From: Treponema sp.
Lineage (GTDB): Bacteria; Spirochaetota; Spirochaetia; Treponematales; Treponemataceae
DNA length: 25,973 nucleotides
Direction: 5' to 3'
NCBI GenBank assembly: GCA_017453705.1
Contig: JAFTEK010000180.1
Location: 1 to 25,973, forward strand
Made by a program: the position numbers and the translations under genes
Notes under the pieces: model-generated
Told to the model about the DNA's origin: nothing
The model's input: only the letters and a program-made list of their open reading frames with translations
The model's database searches: none
Part shown: positions 22,460 through 25,973 of the stretch, one piece after another
How the letters are laid out: each line of letters starts with the position of its first letter
Numbering within the stretch: position 1 is the stretch's first letter

Positions 22460-22768
22460 TTAGCAGATAACGACAGAATTGTCCGTATGAGAGAAAGGAG
22501 CAGGAATGTACTTGTCGGCATTCCAGTCGTTCTCCCAGTGCTTGCCATCGAGCAGGTAACGGAACTGATATTCCTTTCCGGCGGGCAGCTTGAGCTTGAC
22601 AGCGAAACTTCCGTCTTTCTCATGAGTAAGCGGTGTCTCAGTGCTGGACCAACTGTTGAAATCACCAGCGATAGTTACGGTCTGTGCGCCGTGCGCAGCT
22701 TCCTTGGAAACAGAAAAAGTGACAGTACAAGTGTTCTTGTCCTTGGAATAACTTTTTTTCAAAGCCAT
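22460..22768 (-). CDS. stand-alone CBM48 / glycogen-binding-like protein
   Basis: This 102-residue cytoplasmic protein consists of one early-set beta-sandwich domain of the CBM48/AMPK glycogen-binding type. VTIAGDFNSWSSTETPL, DGSFAVKLKLPAGKEYQFRYLLDG and WENDWNADKYIPAPF are the family hallmarks. The Trp residues and the YQFRYLLDG strand normally contact glucan. In most proteins this domain is joined to a branching or debranching enzyme or a kinase subunit. Here it stands alone, so it may localise partners to glycogen. It has a proper leader and Shine-Dalgarno sequence (AGAGG at 22781-22777), with a palindrome between the promoter and that site. Confidence 0.85.
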   Translation of the reverse strand: MALKKSYSKDKNTCTVTFSVSKEAAHGAQTVTIAGDFNSWSSTETPLTHEKDGSFAVKLKLPAGKEYQFRYLLDGKHWENDWNADKYIPAPFSHTDNSVVIC

Positions 22769-22789
22769 ACAAAAAACCTCTTATAATCC

Positions 22790-22806
22790 GTTGAACATAT
22801 TTCAAC
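22790..22806. promoter_or_regulatory. 17-bp palindrome in the leader of the CBM48 gene
   Basis: GTTGAA-CATAT-TTCAAC is a perfect inverted repeat with a 5-bp centre. It would lie just after the transcription start of the CBM48 promoter and 9 nt before the Shine-Dalgarno sequence, a position suited to a repressor site or a small RNA hairpin. Confidence 0.45.
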
Positions 22807-22816
22807 TTTTTCTAAT

Positions 22817-22845
22817 ATACTATAGTAAAATAAAAAATTAGTAAA
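22817..22845 (-). promoter_or_regulatory. probable promoter of the CBM48 gene
   Basis: TTTACT (22845-22840), a 17-nt spacer and TAGTAT (22822-22817), in very AT-rich DNA. It would give a leader of about 40 nt. AT-richness offers alternatives, so the exact boxes are uncertain. Confidence 0.4.
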
Positions 22846-22893
22846 GCCCCCTTTTCGATCACAAGTAAATGCTGTCGCCCTGCCTCCATTCAC

Positions 22894-23334
22894 CTATTCG
22901 GGCAGGGAGAAAGATTCCGGCAAAAGCTCCGCAAGGGTTCTTACTTTGTATTCCGTGTGGCTCCGGGGCATGATGACCAGAAAGTCCGCCTTGCAGAATT
23001 CGGCAAGAACCTGCCTGCACACACCACAGGGCGGGCAGTAGTTTTCCACATTGCCCTCGTGACCGCCGACAATGACAATGGCCTTGAATTCCCTTGCCCC
23101 TTCGCTGACTGCCTTGAACACAGCCGTGCGCTCGGCGCAGTTGCTAGGCCCGTAGGCTGCGTTCTCCACGTTGCAACCGCCCCAAATCCTGCCGTCCGCA
23201 GACAGAAGAGCCGCCCCGACCTTCCAGTGGGAATATGGCGTATAAGAGAATTCCAGCATGGAATAAGCTTTGTCTATCATCTGTGCAAGTGGCAGGGCTG
23301 CCAGAAGCTCTTGTCTTTTCTTTTCGTCCATCAT
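22894..23334 (-). CDS. cdd: cytidine deaminase
   Basis: This 146-residue enzyme is the size of homotetrameric cytidine deaminases, which hydrolyse cytidine and deoxycytidine to uridine forms in pyrimidine salvage. The zinc site is complete: CAE (Cys66, catalytic Glu68) in NCAERTAVFKA and PCGVC (Cys103, Cys106). The substrate-binding stretch YSHWKVGAALL and GGCNVENAAYGPSNC are typical. Two ATGs are adjacent at the start. The promoter geometry fits the second one (23331) best, leaving 145 residues. It is divergent from the membrane protein gene at 23535 across a repeat-rich gap. Confidence 0.93.
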   Translation of the reverse strand: MMDEKKRQELLAALPLAQMIDKAYSMLEFSYTPYSHWKVGAALLSADGRIWGGCNVENAAYGPSNCAERTAVFKAVSEGAREFKAIVIVGGHEGNVENYCPPCGVCRQVLAEFCKADFLVIMPRSHTEYKVRTLAELLPESFSLPE

Positions 23335-23337
23335 TCT

Positions 23338-23366
23338 ACGCTAGCACAGAGCTGACAGGCCGTCAA
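23338..23366 (-). promoter_or_regulatory. promoter of cdd
   Basis: TTGACG (23366-23361), a 17-nt spacer and TAGCGT (23343-23338) with an extended -10 TG. The -10 ends 6 nt before the second ATG (23331). There is no Shine-Dalgarno sequence. Confidence 0.4.
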
Positions 23367-23407
23367 GCCCTTGTGTTTCCCTGTTGTAACAGGCATAGTA
23401 TTGTTCT

Positions 23408-23490
23408 CGGAACCGCCCTGTCCCGCTCATGGAACCGGGTGGTTCCGCCTTCGGGACTGGACGGTTCCGTGCAGGGGATAGCCCGGTTCC
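23408..23490. repeat. nested inverted repeats with GGTTCC motifs at 22-bp spacing
   Basis: GGAACC occurs at 23409 and 23431, and GGTTCC at 23441, 23463 and 23485, so same-orientation copies are 22 bp apart. An outer inverted repeat (23408-23425 with 23452-23469, 18 bp, two mismatches) encloses an inner hairpin GGAACC-GGGT-GGTTCC (23431-23446). The last GGTTCC is 9 bp before the -35 box of the 23535 gene. The unit is GC-rich in an otherwise AT-leaning gap between divergent genes. Confidence 0.8.
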
Positions 23491-23499
23491 ACAATATAG

Positions 23500-23528
23500 T
23501 TGTAAAGTTCCCTCATAAATAATAAAAT
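23500..23528 (+). promoter_or_regulatory. promoter of the two-TM coiled-coil protein gene
   Basis: TTGTAA (23500-23505), a 17-nt spacer and TAAAAT (23523-23528). The -10 ends 6 nt before the GTG at 23535. No Shine-Dalgarno sequence is present. Confidence 0.5.
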
Positions 23529-23534
23529 ATACTT

Positions 23535-24623
23535 GTGAAAAGAAAGTTCCTTTCTAATTCCCCATTTACCAGGCTTACAAGGCGGCTTTCTGCCCCTGTC
23601 AGGAGGACGGTCGGCCTTGTTTTCCGCATTGCCTCCTGTGCTATGCTTATAGCCTGCATCATTGTGGCCCTCTACCTCTCGCTCGCAATAGCAAGGGCTA
23701 CCCCTAGGCTTGCCGTACTGATTTCATCCGCTGCGGTCGGCTGCCTTTCCTTTTCGCTGGCCCTGACCTCACTGCCCCTGCTAAAAAAGCTGCTTCGCTA
23801 TGATGAGCGGCAGATTCAGGAGCAAGTTAGGGAACAAGAGCTGGAGCTGGAGCGGCTGCGTAAGGATAAAGAAGCCTACGAAGAAAAGGCTATAGATTTC
23901 CAGAGGCGGATAACCCTGCTGGAAAACCTTACGTTCAACATGGAGACATACCGGGATGTGCTCAAGGTTTGCTTCCGTGACTACAGGCAGGAAGCGACGA
24001 TAAAAAGGCGGGAAAGCTTTAACGAGGACGATGGAGAGGCATCTTTCAGCCCGCTGTCTCCGCTGAACAAGATGCTTGGCAGGCAGGGAAAGAGCTATGA
24101 TGAAGTCCTGTCCGTGATGGACTGTACCATAAGCTATCAGCGTGGCGTTGACTTGCAAAAGATAAAAATCGCAAAAGTGAACAACAGTACGGTAGTGGTC
24201 TCTGGTCTTAGCGGAGAATACCTGACTATGCCCAGGTTTGACTACAAGGACTTCTTTAGCGAGATACGCCATGTCAAGCTGGACAAGGAAGGGGAGCTTA
24301 AGCGTATAAACGTTGAGAGTGGCGAATACTACGAGCATGAGCTTAAAAAGAGGCAGAGCGAGTACAAGGCTCAGTTTGAGGATTCCTTCCTAAACGGCAA
24401 AGACAGCGATGACAACGAGGAGATAACCAGGCGGGCAGAGGACTTTATCCGCATAATCCTGCAGCCAATCTATTCCCATGTGGAATTTGACAACACGATT
24501 CCTGCCGCAGATTCCAAGCCCCTGCTGGAATTTTTGCGTGGCGAAACAGGCCTGTACCGTGCTATGCTGGAAAAACAGTCTGCACAGGACAAGCCCCTCA
24601 GCCTTCCAGATGGGCTGGAATAA
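23535..24623 (+). CDS. two-TM coiled-coil membrane protein, DUF4230-like C-terminus (tentative)
   Basis: I cannot assign a function to this 362-residue protein. After a basic N-terminus there are two membrane helices (about 27-51 and 56-79) with a very short loop between them, then a charged coiled coil (about 85-135, ERQIQEQVREQELELERLRK). The remaining cytoplasmic region contains CTISYQRGVDLQKIKIAKVNNSTVVV and a late helical stretch (ITRRAEDFIRIILQPIYSHV), an arrangement that recalls DUF4230 proteins. That resemblance is from memory and tentative. Translation starts at GTG. It is divergent from cdd and followed after 61 bp by the phenylacetate-CoA ligase gene on the same strand. Confidence 0.75.
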   Translation: MKRKFLSNSPFTRLTRRLSAPVRRTVGLVFRIASCAMLIACIIVALYLSLAIARATPRLAVLISSAAVGCLSFSLALTSLPLLKKLLRYDERQIQEQVREQELELERLRKDKEAYEEKAIDFQRRITLLENLTFNMETYRDVLKVCFRDYRQEATIKRRESFNEDDGEASFSPLSPLNKMLGRQGKSYDEVLSVMDCTISYQRGVDLQKIKIAKVNNSTVVVSGLSGEYLTMPRFDYKDFFSEIRHVKLDKEGELKRINVESGEYYEHELKKRQSEYKAQFEDSFLNGKDSDDNEEITRRAEDFIRIILQPIYSHVEFDNTIPAADSKPLLEFLRGETGLYRAMLEKQSAQDKPLSLPDGLE

Positions 24624-24684
24624 GCACGACCTCTAGCCAATATCTGTTTTTTCCTGTAGTATCAATGTAGAGGTTACTAAGACT

Positions 24685-25973
24685 ATGATTTGGAACGAGC
24701 CGAAAGAATGTATGGACAGGGAGCAGCTTAGGAAGCTCCAGGGCGAGAGACTGGTGAAGGTCGTCAACCACGTGTACCACAACGTCCCCTCCTACCGCAA
24801 GAAGATGCAGGAGGCCGGACTGGAGCCGGGCGACATCCGGGGGCTGGAGGACCTGCCCAAGCTGCCCTTCACAACTTACGAGGACTTGAACCAGGCCTAT
24901 CCCTTCGGCCTTTCCGCAGTTCCGCAGGAGCAGCTGGTGCGTGTCCATGCTTCCAGCGGAACGACCGGCAAGCCCAAGATTGCCGTGTACACGAGGCGGG
25001 ACATAGACACCTGGTCTGAGTGCGCCGCCCGCTGCCTTGCCATGGCAGGAATCACGCGGAACGACGTCATTCAGGTGGGCTACGGCTACGGACTTTTCAC
25101 AGGCGGACTTGGTGCGCATTACGGGGCGGAGTACCTGGGTGCGCTCGTCATACCGATGTCCACGGGCAACACAAAGAAGCTGATTGACATGATGGTGGAC
25201 TGCGGGGCGACCGCGATTGCCTGTACCCCCTCCTACCTCCTGCATGTGGCGGAGGACTTGAAGAAGTCCGGCATGATGGACAAGATAAAGCTCAAGGCCG
25301 CCATTTGCGGGGCGGAGCCTTGGACTAACGAGATGCGGAGTGCGATGGAGCAGCAGCTTGGCATAAAGGCATACGACATCTACGGGCTTACCGAGGTCAT
25401 GGGGCCGGGTGTCGCCGCAGACTGCGAGTACCACAAGGGGCTTCATATCTGGGAGGACCACTTCCTGCCTGAGATAATCGACCCCAAGACCCTCAAGCCT
25501 CTTCCCGACGGCGAGACCGGTGAGCTTGTCATCACGACGTTGACCAAAGAGGGCATGCCTATGATACGCTACCGCACAAAAGACCTGACCAGTTTGGAGA
25601 CAAGCCGCTGTGAGTGCGGGCGGACTATGGCGAGAATCCAGAGGTTCAAGGGACGCACGGACGACATGCTTATAATCCGCGGCGTGAACGTCTTCCCGTC
25701 ACAGGTGGAAGCCGCCCTGCTCACCGTGGACGGGACGACCCCCCACTACATGATTATCGTGGACCGCGTGGACAACACCGACACGCTGGAAGTGCAGGTG
25801 GAGGTGGAGGAATCCTTCTTCTCGGATGAGGTCGGCAAGCTGGAAAAGCTTTCCCGCACGATTCACGACCGCCTGCGCGAGGCTCTCGGACTGAACGCCA
25901 AGATAAGCCTTGTGCAGCCCAACTCCCTCGTGCACTCGGACGGCAAGACCAAGCACGTGACCGACAAGCGCAA
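24685..25973 (+). CDS. paaK: phenylacetate-CoA ligase (3' end cut by window edge)
   Basis: The frame is open from ATG 24685 to the right window edge (429 codons). PaaK-type ligases are about 430-435 residues, so only the last few are missing. The enzyme activates phenylacetate or a related aryl acetate with ATP and CoA. The AMP-binding P-loop is HASSGTTGKPK (Ser90-Lys96 region). DIYGLTEVMGPGVAADC is the adenylate-forming A5 motif, MIRYRTKDLTSLE the A7/A8 region, and RCECGRTMARIQRFKGRTDDMLIIRGVNVFPSQVE the hinge and C-terminal domain start. A modest AGAGG lies 11 nt before the ATG. In anaerobes such ligases often serve aromatic amino acid breakdown with a ferredoxin oxidoreductase, which may lie beyond the window. 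Confidence 0.92.
   Translation, partial: MIWNEPKECMDREQLRKLQGERLVKVVNHVYHNVPSYRKKMQEAGLEPGDIRGLEDLPKLPFTTYEDLNQAYPFGLSAVPQEQLVRVHASSGTTGKPKIAVYTRRDIDTWSECAARCLAMAGITRNDVIQVGYGYGLFTGGLGAHYGAEYLGALVIPMSTGNTKKLIDMMVDCGATAIACTPSYLLHVAEDLKKSGMMDKIKLKAAICGAEPWTNEMRSAMEQQLGIKAYDIYGLTEVMGPGVAADCEYHKGLHIWEDHFLPEIIDPKTLKPLPDGETGELVITTLTKEGMPMIRYRTKDLTSLETSRCECGRTMARIQRFKGRTDDMLIIRGVNVFPSQVEAALLTVDGTTPHYMIIVDRVDNTDTLEVQVEVEESFFSDEVGKLEKLSRTIHDRLREALGLNAKISLVQPNSLVHSDGKTKHVTDKR

Noticed and set aside
23408..23469. Nested inverted repeat as a plain intrinsic terminator
   Set aside because: It lies between divergent gene starts rather than after a gene and has no T-run. The 22-bp phasing is not explained by a terminator.
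24598..25461. 287-residue open frame on the minus strand
   Set aside because: Antisense to the strongly supported phenylacetate-CoA ligase; no domain is recognisable.

Overview
The window looks like chromosomal DNA of a spirochaete, most likely a host-associated Treponema. This rests on gene content: multi-domain hybrid kinases, a XylF/LytS/AraC-type sugar sensor, and MetNI with a NIL domain. It is an inference, since no rRNA or other marker gene is present. No phage, insertion sequence, tRNA or CRISPR array was seen.

Layout. Positions 1-230 hold a possible gene tail and 181-882 a HAD phosphatase (minus). Position 1004 starts a beta-helix surface lipoprotein (plus). From 2641 to 14277 lies a large two-component island on the plus strand: a hybrid kinase with its own Hpt domain (2641-5061), a double-receiver protein (5104-5922), a pseudoreceiver/Hpt protein (7157-8158), a second double-receiver protein (8165-8923), a second hybrid kinase (8937-11252), and a third hybrid kinase whose C-terminus is a complete DegV-like fatty-acid-binding domain (11236-14277). 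An SDR oxidoreductase (5973-6686, minus) and a gene-free stretch with a 23-bp tandem repeat array interrupt the island. No protein in the island has a DNA-binding output domain. The relay probably converges on the two Hpt proteins and the two double-receiver proteins.

From 19572 down to 14456 (minus) is a four-gene sensing operon: membrane-anchored periplasmic binding protein, LytS-type kinase, AraC-type response regulator and XylF-like lipoprotein. No permease accompanies it. Divergent to it are metN and metI (19660-21378). Then follow a GNAT acetyltransferase, a stand-alone CBM48 protein and cytidine deaminase (all minus), a two-TM coiled-coil membrane protein (plus), and a phenylacetate-CoA ligase cut by the right window edge.

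Three patterns run through the window. First, most genes that open a transcription unit have a sigma70-like promoter whose -10 box lies only 6-12 nt before the start codon, with no Shine-Dalgarno sequence, so their mRNAs would be leaderless or nearly so. Genes inside operons usually have good Shine-Dalgarno sequences. Second, short tandem repeats sit in several intergenic gaps, including two that overlap stop codons. Third, the regulatory island is rich in receiver-like domains that have lost the phosphorylatable aspartate.
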